Below the pieces are notes generated by a model that saw only the letters and a program-made list of their open reading frames with translations, was not told where the DNA came from and made no database searches. Of a stretch of DNA of 64,000 nt, positions 34,430-45,714 are shown piece after piece. The stretch comes from Diphasiastrum complanatum (Eukaryota > Streptophyta > Lycopodiopsida > Lycopodiales > Lycopodiaceae): contig CM055093.1 of NCBI GenBank assembly GCA_029204225.1, forward strand, positions 28,245,566-28,309,565, written 5' to 3'. The position numbers and the translations under genes are program-made. The stretch's first letter is position 1. The number at the start of each line of letters is the position of its first letter.

Positions 34430-34875
34430 ATGTGTCTAATGAAGTGTTGAGGGAGATTAGCTCTTGAATTTCGGCTAAGGAGACTTGGGACACTCTCAAA
34501 GCCATTTATGAGGCCAAGAACACATGTAGATTGCTCACTCTTAGAAACCAAATCTTTCAAAGCTACCAAAAGAGTGACGAGAGTGCTTTATATTTTGTCA
34601 TGAGAGTGAAAGATCTTTATAGAGAGCTTGCTTGCATAGGAGACCATCTCAATCCAAATGAATTAATGCAACTAATACTTAATGGATTGAGAGGCGAATT
34701 TGACAATATTGTCCAAACTTATGCGATTCAAGAGGAGCTTCCAAGCTTGGAGGCATTGCAAGAAGTTCTCATTGTTGAGGAGTGTAGGCAAGAGAACAAG
34801 CTAGTGAGTATCAACAAACTTTCTTTGAAGGATGGTGGAGAGGATAAAGCACTCTTCAGAGTAATAATTCACTAG
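34430..34875 (+). mobile_element. Copia gag fragment
   Basis: The plus-strand frame (with a stop near 34466) encodes AKETWDTLKAIYEAK, LTLRNQIFQSYQ, YFVMRVKDLYRELACIGDH and LILNGLRGEFDNIVQTYA, then LVVEECRQ-like sequence. It matches the family of the gag at 60.28 kb (shared MNVSN, RELASIGE-type and VAEECR-type words). It breaks off before the zinc knuckle. Confidence 0.85.
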
Positions 34876-35109
34876 TTTAACGAGTTTTATGTCTTTTTAT
34901 TTTTAAATAGCCACGATTAGAGTTTCTATTAAGAAAAATACGAACTAGATGCATCAACAATGCACTTGAAGATGACATATCCAACAATGACGACAACGAA
35001 ATGAGATTTCAAGCCATATAAAAAAGTTTTATTATAATTTTTGGAAGGAGAGTAACAATGCAAATGATGGAACACGATTTAAGGCTATATAAAAAAAGTT
35101 TATTATTTT

Positions 35110-35535
35110 TTACCAGAGACTAACCAAACAAAATTGATTGACGAACATTCCAAATTTTATATATGCCATACCATGTGAAGGCAATGCCCACAAATAAAAA
35201 AAATTATGCATGCCTAGAATCGGCTGGCGAATGAACATATTCTCATTCACATCCAATTCCTTAACACCTAAATAAACAAAGTACAAATGTTTACATGTCA
35301 AATAATTTTTCGAAACCATATTTTGAGAGAAATTTACATAGGTGCATGAAGGCTCCGTGCATGTCAGAACATGATAAGTAAGACCTGTATTTGAATTATT
35401 AAAACTCTCAATGACATACAACTCCTTGTTGTCCTTAGGATATTTCTTTACAAACATGATATTTTTTATGACAACCCCATCTTCGTCCTTTCTTTTGTAG
35501 TTTTTCATAAATCATATCGTTATCTCATCTGGCTG
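35110..35535 (-). pseudogene. SWIM-like zinc-finger protein fragment
   Basis: A minus-strand ORF of 132 codons includes VLTCTEPSCTYVNFS and LTCKHLYFVYL. The spaced cysteines followed by C-K-H resemble a SWIM zinc finger (C-x-C then C-x-H), though the second Cys of the first pair is not in the standard place. SWIM domains occur in MULE-type transposases and nuclear proteins. A splice-acceptor-like TTTTTGAATGCAG lies just upstream near 35535, and the frame has a stop right before the Met, so this may be one exon of a broken gene. It may be the 3' end of the locus at 37-39 kb. Confidence 0.45.
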
Positions 35536-37000
35536 CATTCAAAAATTATATTTTGTGTAAAAAACACGATGTTCAAAAAGAAGAGAAATCACATGGAGAC
35601 CCATTTTTTTAGATTTTTTTAAATTTTTTAAAAGAATATCCATATTTAGAATGCTTCAAAAAAATATTGTACAAAAACATGTCGTATTTTGTAAGAAAAT
35701 TAATCATGCTACTAAAATTTTGTTAATAGATTTTGATTAATAATTGCAAATTAGTATATATGAAATAATAATATTGCTTAAAATAAAATCATTAGACACA
35801 CAACTACTAGAATAACTAAAAAGTTTATTTTTGCTTATTTAAAACAAAATTTCTAATTTTTTTTTTGGATTTTAAAAGGACAATTCTTGTATCAAGAAAG
35901 AAATTTTTAAAATTATGGCAAAAATCTTAATCAATATTTTTTAAATATTAATTTATATTTCAAATAACTCTGTAAGGTCATTGAATATTAAAACATTAAT
36001 TGATTGCAAATGAAATTATTTTACAATAACCGAGATTACATGATTTGTGAAAAATTTAAATCACCTTGAAAAGAATCTTTTTCTCTCTCAAAACCTCTAA
36101 CAATATTGTCTCCAGAAAATTATTATAGAAACACATTAAAATATTAGAATATTAAAAATTTAATCTAATCTAATCAAATAATATTTAACAATTTTTTTAA
36201 TGATATGAAATAAACAATTTTAAATATTCTAAAAACTTAAAATATGTATGATTTTATTTTAACATTAATAACCATAATCAAAACTAGAATTGCAACGAAC
36301 TATTAGGATTTATTTATTACAAACAAATTTAATAACATTAAATTAATCAAAAAGATTTTAAGACACAATGTTTCAAGAAATATAAACACATTTTTTTTTT
36401 AAAAAATTGAATTATTGTGTTTATAGTGGCTATGGTCTAAAGTAATGTAATAAAATTAGAAAACATTTAGTTTGTTGAATAAATATCCAAAATAGGCAGA
36501 TTGCATGACCGGGTGCACTCAACATACTTTGATAAACACTTTATACTTGCTTTGGTATTGCATTTGGATGTCAAATTATTGATTACAGGAGCCATTGTAG
36601 AGTCAAGTGGCACCTCTTCCAAAATTTCATCGACAATTATCACATTGTAATCTTGAACTAGAAAATCAGCAAACTTTCATGTATCATCCACTTTCCCGTT
36701 AGTAGGAGGCTGTGGTTTTTTGGACAAGAGAATTATTGAGTCCTCATTATCTAAACTCTGTCCTACCTCAGCCAATTTATCTGAAAAAATTGCAAGAGAT
36801 TTTATTTTTATTTTTGCAAATTCAACTAAATTAAAATCTAAATCTACTACATCAATATGTCTGCCTTTCTGAATAGCACATGCACTAGTAGTGCCCTAAA
36901 TAAATCTAAAACTCAGTTAGTTGAGAGAGAAAAAATATCAATTAAATGATTGATCAATTGGTGTGGCTTTTGGTAGGGACAAGCCACGGAACACGTCATT
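35536..37000. other. Very AT-rich stretch, no gene seen
   Basis: Dominated by A/T runs. If the 35.1 and 37-39 kb pieces belong to one gene, this would be a long intron plus decayed exons. Confidence 0.4.
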
Positions 37001-37239
37001 AAATTTTTGAGTTTTTTTTGTCATAGTTGGATACTGGAACAAGTTTCCAAAACTATTTCATTGCAAAGTCACGCTCCACCCGAGTTTCTGACATTGGGCT
37101 TGTACCTGACATGAAATATTCAAATTAAAATAAATAAAAAATTTCAAATTTTCTAAGCTAAAATGATTGCTTATACTAAATTCAAAATAAAACTTTGAAT
37201 TAAAGTACATATTAAAAATTGGTGAAGTCAAAAACTTAC

Positions 37240-37676
37240 CACACATCATTCTCTATTCCCGTATTAAAGAAAGTCAATAAAGCTTTCTGGACTGAATATG
37301 ATTGCCATAACGAATGAAAAATAACAACTTTCCAAATAGGAGACGTTGTGACTTCAAGTAAACCTTGTATAAAACTATGGATTTCAGTGAATTTGAAAGG
37401 AGAATAATCATTTAATGATTTATTCATCTGAAATTCATATGGTATATCGGCAATGTAGAGTGTATAGGGCCTTTTCTTTATAAATTTAGAGATCTCTCTA
37501 CAATCACCCTCCTCAATTGTGTAGAAGCGTGGTTTATCATCGACGCTTTTGGGGAGGTAGGTCTCTAATGGATCCTCCTCTGCAATGGTCTCACTACGTG
37601 TTAGTCTCTCTCTATCCTTTTTTTTTCTTCTGCTTTTGCCTTCAGAATATGTCTCTTGAATTGCTCTGGAAGGACT
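37240..37676 (-). pseudogene. Exon-like open stretch with DIPY motif (methyltransferase-like)
   Basis: On the minus strand 145 codons stay open without a start codon, from just after a TAA (37677-37679) to a perfect donor, GTG TG/GTAAGT, at 37240. The peptide begins with a K/R/E-rich part (RRKKKDRERLTRSE) and then reads RPYTLYIADIPYEF and TTSPIWKVVIFHSLWQSY. The D-I-P-Y tetrapeptide (about 37437-37448) resembles motif IV, (D/N/S)PP(Y/F), of DNA amino-methyltransferases, and the following hydrophobic strand plus Q-S is in keeping with that fold. This is motif-level inference only. A next exon may start at about 37110 after TTTCATGTCAG (YKPNV). Confidence 0.4.
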
Positions 37677-37716
37677 TTATTTTTCTTATCTTAGGGAGAC
37701 TGAAAAAAAAAGAAGT

Positions 37717-37795
37717 TATGCTTAGCATAGGAGATATAAAGTCTAAAACATAATTAAAAAAGAAACAATTAAAAAATGCCTATGCTAAGCATGGG
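37717..37795. repeat. Two palindromic words, TATGCT-N-AGCATAG type
   Basis: TATGCTTAGCATAG at 37717-37730 and CCTATGCTAAGCATGGG at 37779-37795, read directly. Same family as the cluster at 39.38-39.73 kb. Confidence 0.9.
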
Positions 37796-37799
37796 TACA

Positions 37800-38300
37800 A
37801 TAGATACCATATCTCTAAACAATATCAAAAATGGAGTCAAGGCCTCATTTCGGTCAGAGGATAAAGCCTCTAGCACTCTTCGAAATCTTGACAATTTAAC
37901 CCTGTCACAAGAGCTTCTCGAACTTTTATAAACAATTTATGCCTGCATTTAAAAACGTATATTGGTTACAAATCCTTCAAATTTGTGAAAATCATTTTAG
38001 AAAAAAAGTAAAATGAAAACAAATATATAAATTAGGAATAGTACCTCTGAAATTATTTTCTCATTTCTGCAAGGGAGAGTTGATTAACTGCAACTCTAGA
38101 AAGAACACATATTATTAGCTCTGAAGAACTAATCTCTTGCATATTCTTCCACTTGATATTCTCATTTTTATAGGGATGGGCTTCAGAGTTTGAGTGGAGG
38201 CAACTTCTTTTATTTTTTATTTACAGGCACCTTGAGCAGGTTGCCCTTATATTTGAAATTTTTTCAAAAATTTGGTCAACAAGGGCCCATACCTAAAATC
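37800..38300 (-). pseudogene. Further exon-like pieces of the same locus
   Basis: Minus-strand pieces include ALVDQIFEK (after acceptor GATTTTAG near 38295), KWKNMQEISSSELIICVLS near 38100-38150, and KLFIKVREALVTGLNCQDF after an AAATGCAG acceptor near 37945. Each is short and interrupted by stops, but they read like protein rather than random AT-rich sequence. No family recognised. Confidence 0.3.
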
Positions 38301-38401
38301 AGAAAAAGTTTTAATTATTTGATAATCAATTTAAGTAATATTAAAATAAAGTTCAAAATTTCAGTCTAATGTAACAATTTATGAAGAGCATGACATAAAT
38401 G

Positions 38402-38629
38402 TTAACCAATGCATTCCATAACAAGCATAGCAAGAAAAATTATCTGGCCACTATGAAAAGCAAGTTGAAATTTTTTTTCATATTTAGTAAGGCTATGCGT
38501 AGGATTTTTTGGGTCAAATGGCAAGCCTATCTCTTGAGCACAAAGTGCCTTGAGCTCCAATTGATTTACATCTCCAAATTTGGAGACTCTCAAATATTTT
38601 GTTGAAAAATCGAATCCTTTATATAACAA
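38402..38629 (-). pseudogene. Exon-like ORF downstream of ParB-like segment
   Basis: 75 codons read FSTKYLRVSKFGDVNQLELKAL and IGLPFDPKNPTHSLTKYEKK. No domain recognised. It directly follows, in frame order, the ParB-like segment and precedes the methyltransferase-like exon on the same strand. Confidence 0.35.
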
Positions 38630-39060
38630 TCATCTTCATCATGTAGTCTGGATCAATATTATGATTCGAAGCAAGCAATTTAGCTTCCTCCACCGTCAGG
38701 CCAGCAAATGCAATGGCGCTAACATCACAGAAAGAAGCAATATGTGGATATTCATGGGACAATTTTTTTCGGGCTTGTAAACTATGTATGCCCCCAAGAA
38801 TCAAAAAATGATATGAATCTAAAACTAGAAAAATCAAAATTTGCAACATTGTTGCATTCTGAGAGATTTACCAAAACAATGAAAGGGGTTACTATGATTT
38901 GTATATGATCCTTAAACTTTATTTTTAAATTATGTACATGTGTCTCATTTGCTTCTCTAACTTCCATTGGCCTATTTCCTGTTATTAGGTCTACAAATGG
39001 CCTATCACACTGATCAATATCGAAAATTAATGTGGTTTCTCATATTTTTCTTGTTTTATG
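38619..39060 (-). pseudogene. ParB/sulfiredoxin-like nuclease-fold segment, frameshifted
   Basis: The upper frame (38967-38782, open further upstream to about 39030) reads NRPMEVREANETHVHNL and IQIIVTPFIVLVNLSE. The lower frame (38849-38619) reads LILGGIHSLQARKKL, FAGLTVEEAKLLASNHNID. Together they follow the ParB N-terminal pattern: an R near the start, a P-x-IV strand, a G-G-x-H-x-L-x-A loop, then a Glt-x-EEA-x-LA-x-HN helix. A frameshift near 38840 separates the two. ParB-like domains fused to DNA methyltransferases are well known in phages and bacteria; in a plant nuclear window this is unexpected. Confidence 0.45.
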
Positions 39061-39377
39061 GATATCTTCTCTTAGTTTTGCTATTTCAGAACTATCTTGA
39101 AGGGGGCGGATAGAAGCTCAAGGTAAAGATAAGGAGAGCTCAATAATATCCTTCTTACTTTCTGTAGAAGGAATGGCTTTATGACGATGTGTTGTCATGG
39201 TGGTTGGGCAGGACTTGGGTTTGGAGGGGGAGGATTCAGAAATATTGAGTGTTCTCTATTTTTTTAAGTGAGGGAAAGATACAGTGGTCTCAACATCTTT
39301 AGTTACTTGTTTTGTGACCTGAGTAGTGGCGGAAGCAGGGCTGAACATAACAAATACATTAAGACTTTCTTCGCTGG

Positions 39378-39731
39378 CTATGCTCAGCATAGAACATGCT
39401 TCACATGCTATGTTGAGCATAGGTGAGTACTTAGGACCCGAAGACATGCTATGTTGAGCATAGGTGAGAGGAGAGGACTGGAGAGGCCACCTATGCTAAG
39501 CATAGGTCACCTACGTGATAAAAAAAAAAAACTTCACAACGACATGCTATGTTGAGCGTAGGTGAGCACTCAGGACCCGAAGACATTCTATGTTGAGCAT
39601 AGGTGAGAGGAGAGGACCCAAGAGGCCACCTATGCTCACAACATAGGTCACCTACGTGATAAGAAGCAAAACTTTAACGGAAACATGTCTCATTAATAGT
39701 TGCAATACTCTGTTACCCATGCTCAACATGG
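39378..39731. repeat. Cluster of CCTATGCTNAGCATAGG palindromes with tandem duplication
   Basis: Copies of the palindrome or close variants lie at 39378, 39408, 39449, 39490, 39547, 39588, 39629 and 39717. Two tandem units of about 139 bp (39403-39541 and 39542-39680) each hold three of them, arranged in the same order with the conserved words GGACCCGAAGACAT and GGTCACCTACGTGATA between. Unit 2 has point changes and one altered palindrome. Confidence 0.92.
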
Positions 39732-40158
39732 AAAAGAGTTTAAAGCTTAACAAAAATAAAAGGATTATGATCTTAAATAAAAGTGTGGAAGAAAACATAT
39801 GCATGTAACTAGACATAATCATGATGTTGTCATAGCGTTAGCTTTGGCAACATGTGTGCTTGTTAATTCACAAATGAGGTGAGTTATGCTTTGACTAGGG
39901 TCCTTAAATTTTTTTTCCGGGTCTACCGCCTCACGGCGACCTCGAACTATTAGATTTTTTATGCTCAGCCTTAAACAAATCGTTCAAATAACGAGCATCC
40001 TGAAAACCGATGGTCGACTACATGTTTCAAACCTTCACATTTTTTCCTTTGAGATTTTTTATGCCTTAACCATTTTTTGGCACCTTCACCTTTTTCACCT
40101 TTTCGCGAAAAATAAGACACAGTGGCAAGAAGGCCTTAGAAATCATTTCAAGACACCT

Positions 40159-41860
40159 TCACCTTTCTCGTCTTTTTTGTGCCTTCACAAACTTGGTCGT
40201 TCTGTAGGAGTCTTTGATGAATGCAGTGCGCGACATCTTGCCCTTCAAACACGCATCACAGGTGGTCGAACTAGTTTCATTCAAGATGCTGACCCCTGTT
40301 ATTGCTCCGTGATGGCTTGCTTGGTAAAGGGCCATTGAGTTCATGTGGCAGAGTCTTCTTTCTGTGCCACAGAGTGTCTGGCAAGTCATCATGAGACTGA
40401 TGCACCTGATCTGCAGGTAGGCATACCTTCAAATGATATAGGTTTTCTTTCCTTCTACCTTGAGTGATCAGAGTACTGGTACTGGTGTCAATCACATTGC
40501 ATGCTTCGTCAAAAAACGTCACACGCATCCCTGCATTTGCTATTCTTGCTACAGAAAGCAAGTCTTGTTGCAGAGTAGGCACGAACAGAATGTCTTCGAG
40601 CCGTCTGTCTCTGTCATTGGTTTTGAGTCAGAGTGAACCAATATCGTTCACTTGATGCTTAGATCCATCTCCAAGAACTATGAATCTTGAAGGATCTACA
40701 CTTCTGAAATCAGACATTATTCGTCTTGATGTCACAAAGTGTGAGGTGGCTCCTGAGTCTAGGATCACCTCATGTGTGTCAGATGTTGATGTTGCACTCA
40801 TGTCTTCATGGATATAGGCGGTCGAACAATTTCTGTTCATTCTTTCTTCACCCATTTTTGAGCTCTCGGGCTCTTTGACATAAGATGAACTGTTGTTGTT
40901 CTCCTGTCTGTTCTGTGCTGATTTGTTCCTCGAGTTCTAGCGGCAATCCACGACTGCGTGACCATTCTTGTGGCAATGGATAAACTCAATTTTGGGATTG
41001 AGCCAGCATGTATCAACCGTATGCTCGTGTCTTCTGCATCTCACGCAAGTCTTCTTGTCTGCACCTTGCTGCTTCGACCTCCCTTTGCTCTTCCAGTTAC
41101 TTTTGCTGGTCCCCTCTACTTGCTGATCACGATCCTGCCTCTAATTCGACTCTCTCTTAGGATTAAATTGTTTTTTTGGCTTTTTCTTTGTTGTCATAGA
41201 GGGCTTGGTTAGAACCATCCTTGTGATCAAGGTGTTCTCTGGCCTCGACTTCCTCTCGAATCTCGACAATCGACTTTTCGAGATTCATGGTAGGATCCTT
41301 TGCGAGCAGGGTTCTCGTTGTCTGGAATGATCTGGATAAGGCTCTTGGCAGTTACGTGAGCTGCTTCTCAGCTGACACTGCATTTTCTGCTCCAGAGTTA
41401 TGTAGTGATAGAAACAAATCCTTTATTTTTCTCACGAAAGAAGTGAGGTCTTTTCCATCCCATTGTAGATTCGTCAGCTGATCTTCCAGCATCATGATTT
41501 GACTTCTTGATTTTATCTGAAATCTGGTGAGTAATGCATCCCACATCTCCTTAGCTTTGGAGAGTGTTGCCAAGTCAAGTGTGAGACTATCTTCGATGGA
41601 AGATGATAACAAGGCTACTGCCTTGTCATTTTTCTCCCTCCATTTGCGTAGTTCCTTGTCTGATGTTGTAGGCATCTCTTTTGTGCCATCCACCTAGGGG
41701 AATAAACCTTCGCCCTTGAGTACCAGTGATGTCTTAACTTTCCAGGCTAGAAAGCTAGATCCTGAAGAATCAAGTATTGTGCAGATCTTGCTCTGCATGC
41801 TACTGATTGAAGCCATTGCTTCTTGGAGTCTGTTCCTTGTTGATGGTTGTTTGTCTAAAT
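40159..41860 (-). mobile_element. Ty1/copia 5' part with double zinc knuckle (decayed)
   Basis: On the minus strand from about 41818: gag (MASISSMQSK start, then 41693-41352), two knuckles near 41055-40930, protease (40855-40628) and GAG-pre-integrase (40582-40159), where it breaks off. The first knuckle is CVRCRRHEHTVDTC; the second, IHCHKNGHAVVDC, has lost its first Cys. The WLNPKI spacer matches the WFNPTI spacer of the Copia at 1-3.9 kb. The protease motif is ILDSGATSHFV. Stops break the frame. Confidence 0.88.
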
Positions 41861-41919
41861 GCTTGGCCTCTTGGATCTGATAGCTTCTTGGCTACGTGAG
41901 ATTATGACAAGATAGGCAT

Positions 41920-41933
41920 GGTTCTGATACCAC
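41920..41933 (-). other. Primer-binding site of minus-strand Copia
   Basis: Minus strand GTGGTATCAGAACC follows an LTR-like CCTCATCA end and precedes gag by about 70 bp. A second TGGTATCAGAGC-like word lies 34 bp away (about 41963-41974). Confidence 0.8.
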
Positions 41934-44191
41934 TGATGAGGAGATGATTGGTGATATGCTCTGATACCACTATAGGACAAGTTTTTGCGGTCACGAAACA
42001 GTCGTGAAAGAGAAGCAACATGATTCAACATGATTCGGATGGAGTTCAGATGTGGTCGCTGGACACTGCCAGCTGAGTCACTCCTACAGTCCTCCAGAAT
42101 GAAGTCAAGCACTGTTGATCTACGCTTATAAATTAATGCAGCATTCAACAAATTCAACCAATGTGCGAAATTGAAATAAATGGGAGAATCAAACACACGA
42201 ATAACAGCATACACATTTGCATTCGAGATCATATAATGTAAAAGAAGACATGTACACAATGGCTACAAGATCATCTATTGATTTTTTTTAATTCTTCAAG
42301 CACTGCATGCAGATCCACGCAGTGCGTTGGCATGAGAGAAATATAGTTCTCTCACGAATAGATGTCTCGCTTACTAGCAGACTTGTGGATCTCTATGGAT
42401 CCTTATCACAGAACTTGTCTCGCATGCAGACGAACTTCTTGTCTATATTTCATCTTGATTGCTTACTAGCATCAAACTGCTATATTGTATGTGTGTTCTG
42501 TCATCTCGTGTCAAGTATCATCCAGCAAGTATATAGTCGTTCTATATAACTTTTAAGATTAGAGTGACTAAACATCTACAACTAATCAGAAAATTACAAG
42601 AGTGGCATATTAGCCACAACCTAGAGTGTATCTGCTGACGTCATGTCATCAGATCAGATATCTCTTCTGGGTACTTGCATGATCTTCGCTGGTGCTCTTT
42701 GGAGCGTGAGGGCAAAAATTCCTTCGCGACGTTTTTTGTGTCGCATCGTTGGTTTCGTTTCCGTCGTCTGAATTTCTCGTGCTCGACCGCAAAAGATTCT
42801 TGTTCGCGAATCTTTCGTGTTCGTGTCTTCCCTTCAGGTGTTCGCAAAACTTTCGTGCTTCGTGTCTTTTTGTCAGGTGTTCGCAAAACTTTCATGCTTT
42901 GTGTCTCTTGACTTTCATGTTCGTGAACATCTTCGTTGGGCAGAGGACTGAAAGCTAGCAAAACTTTGTAATCAGAAACATTCTGTTTCTTCAATGGAAG
43001 AGCAGTATGATATCGCGAGTTCCTCAGACGTCAAAGACAACCATCATCTGATTAGAAACTAAGGAGCCGTAGACATCCGTGTTCTGATCAGAGTGAGTGT
43101 ACAAGCATGATCAAACAACAATGAAAGTGCATTCAATTACAACAAGCATTCATCTACGTTGTACATAGATAAAAACATGTTGTTGTTATATTACATTGAA
43201 GCACAAATACAAATAACAATTACAACAAAATATTGATGGCATAATTGGGAGGCTCAAATAATGCGTCTCATGGATGGAGCAACCAACAATCTGTGCTTGG
43301 ATGATCTATCTATAGATTTCATCCGTGTATTAATTACAATAAATGATTGCCACCTAACTAGGTAAGTCATTGTACTTGGAAGTATATGGCTTCTGTGACA
43401 ACTATACATAGTGTACATAGTCAACCCATAGGGAATGTTGACGTGGACGAGGACATTGCAAATTCTCTCACTTTGCTTTAAAAGGAAAGTGGCTTTCTCT
43501 CACTTCGCAAATTTGGAAAGTGTCTGGGAACATTCCTCGTTCAAACTAGACGACCTTCGACATTTTTCTCTCTCTTTGGGATTTTGCAAAAAAGATGAAG
43601 TTGTCCTAAAACAATTCAACTCTTAAAAGTAGATGACCTTCGGGAATTTTCTCTCTTCGCATTTTTGCGAAAAGGTAGAAGGAGCCCTAAAATGGTTAAA
43701 CTTTGAACTGTTGCAAAATAGTCCAAACTGTTGAACTATGCTAGTTTCGTATTTCAGGGAAATGCGAAAAAGACGACACTATGGAAAACATAGTTCATTT
43801 CTGCAGACTGTCGCGACACTTAGAGTATTTTTGCAAACTATCGCGAAAGTAATGTATTTCTACAGACTTGTTCTGAATGCTAATTTCATGGAAGTCCTTG
43901 AAGATGGCCAAGTCTTCAATGACTTCAAGTTATTGAACTTAACATCTAAATTTCAAATTATGATAGGATTGGTTACCCTTTGCTAGAGATCAGCGGGAAG
44001 CCCATTGTAGACGTTCTTCAAATAAATTGACTATCTAAGTTTGTGATTCCTGCAGGTATCAGATGAGCAGACGTAGAACCAAAGTTGGTTTCACTTGAAC
44101 CTTGATCAATGATCAATAAACATGCAGGAAGAATCATGAGATAGAAATTAGTCATTCACCAAAGAGACAACTGTGGGCTTAATTTCCAACA
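41934..44191 (-). repeat. LTR-like block shared by two Copia pieces, about 2.26 kb
   Basis: The minus-strand left end is TGTTGGAAATT at 44191 right after a PPT (AAGGGGGAC, 44200-44192). The right end is CCTCATCA at 41934 before the PBS. It is long for a copia LTR, so two LTRs or an LTR with an insertion are possible. A 39-bp tandem duplication (42835-42873, 42874-42912; unit starts CAGGTGTTCGC) lies inside. Confidence 0.6.
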
Positions 44192-44934
44192 GTCCCCCTT
44201 AAGATCACGGTTGGTCCCTTGGGATCTTCGTTAGGTTCAGCATGTTGAAGAACTTCTGGTGCTTGATCTTGAGAAGCGCTTTGGTGAAGATGTCTGCAAC
44301 CATTTCTGTTGTGGAGCAGTATTGAAGGATCACTTGCCCTAAAAAAACTTTCTCCCAAATGAAATGATAGTGGATTTCTATGTGCTTGGATTTTCCATGA
44401 AATCTGGGATTTAGTGACAGTGAGATACAACTCGAGTTGTCACACAGAATGGTGGTAGCATTGACACTGAGTGTGATGCAAGTTGTGAAGTAATAACTTG
44501 ATCCATATAGCTTCTTTGAAGCTTGACATGCTGCGATGTACTCTGCCTCTGTCGAAGAAAGTGCAACTGATTTATGCTTCCTTGAGTTCCACGAAATCAG
44601 TCCCCCTGCCAGATAGAAACAGAACCCGGAGGTAGATTTTCTGGTAGAGACCGTTCATCCCTAATCTGAGTTAGAGTAGCCTCGTAGGACGAGTGGGTCG
44701 ATAGCATTTCCATCATAACATAAAATGTGATCTAAACTTCCCTGAATATATCTCATCACTCTCTTTAATGCTTTCCAATGAGAGATTCTAGGATTAGACA
44801 TGAATTGACTTAACATGCTAATAGTGTATGCTACATCTAGTCTAGTACACAACATTGCATACATCAAAGTTCCTATTAGTGAATGATAAGGGTACTTCGC
44901 TATGTCGATGTTGGAAGTAAATCTTGTTTGTCAA
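44192..44934 (-). mobile_element. Copia RT end and RNase H (fragment)
   Basis: On the minus strand MMYAMLCTRLDVAYTISML, LKRVMRYIQGSLDH, then in broken frame SWNSRKHKSVALSSTEAEY, CDNSSCISLSLNPRFHGKSK and ADIFTKAL. It ends at a PPT and the LTR-like block. It begins abruptly at 44934, next to the LTR of another element. Confidence 0.88.
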
Positions 44935-45714
44935 TGTCTGGCTAGATCTACTCACGATGTGGTGTAGTATAGAAAGGATCGTCCGCTTCCTAAGTTTCTA
45001 CCAAGCTTCAGATGGAACGCAAAAATAGAAAAAAAAACAATGATGAAGCACTAAGGCTTACCCAACTAGTGCTCGAAATAGAAATGAAACTAATCTAAGA
45101 TGACAAATTGCAAAACCTTACTAAGGCTTACCCAACTAGCAAGGTACTTAAACTGAATCCTAGATTAACACCCAAAGGGTTTGAAAAGATAAATTGCGGC
45201 TAACTAAATAATTAACAAATAAAGCATGCCACAATAATCCAATGAAAGGAGGCAAGAGGAGGCCCGAGCACCTTCCCTCAAGCTATGCGCCTTCCAATGG
45301 GAACACAAAAAAATAGAATGATAATCTCAAAGAGAGAGCAATTTAGCATAATCTCAGAGTGTTATTTACAAGGCAAATACCTCTCCTTTTATAGCAAGGA
45401 GGGTTTTCCATAAGTATCCACTAACTTATAGGACTAATTTATTTCTAGCCTTTCTAAAACTTCTAATTTAAGATTTAGAACTTCAAAGTTTATTAACTTA
45501 GGAAAACTTAAGATAAAATATTTCTAATCTTAAGTTTCCTAAGTCTAAGTTCTAAATCTAAGATTATTTTTTTAAGCTTCTACTCATGGGCTTACAAACA
45601 CATGCCATGGCGGAAGTTTATTAACAAACACTCGCACGTGGTCTTACAAAACACATGCCACAGAGTTTTATTTTTCTCTTTTGATTTTTTTCTGTGCTAG
45701 CACAGATGCTGACA
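44935..45714 (-). repeat. LTR of a terminal-repeat element, about 780 bp
   Basis: Minus strand start TGTCAGCATC at 45714, end CCAGACA at 44935, giving TGTC...GACA termini. A PPT (AAGGAGGGGGATAA) lies just before the start (about 45715-45728). It cuts the Copia at 44934. The partner LTR is not found in the window, so the assignment rests on one LTR plus PPT. Confidence 0.6.

Noticed and set aside
39378-39731. CRISPR-like array
   Set aside because: Repeats are palindromic but spacing is irregular, two units are a plain tandem duplication, there are no cas genes, and the setting is a plant nuclear genome.
42641-42994. 117-aa ORF with repeated KVLRTPEGKTRT-like units
   Set aside because: It is the 39-bp tandem repeat inside an LTR-like block read in one frame; no support as a gene.
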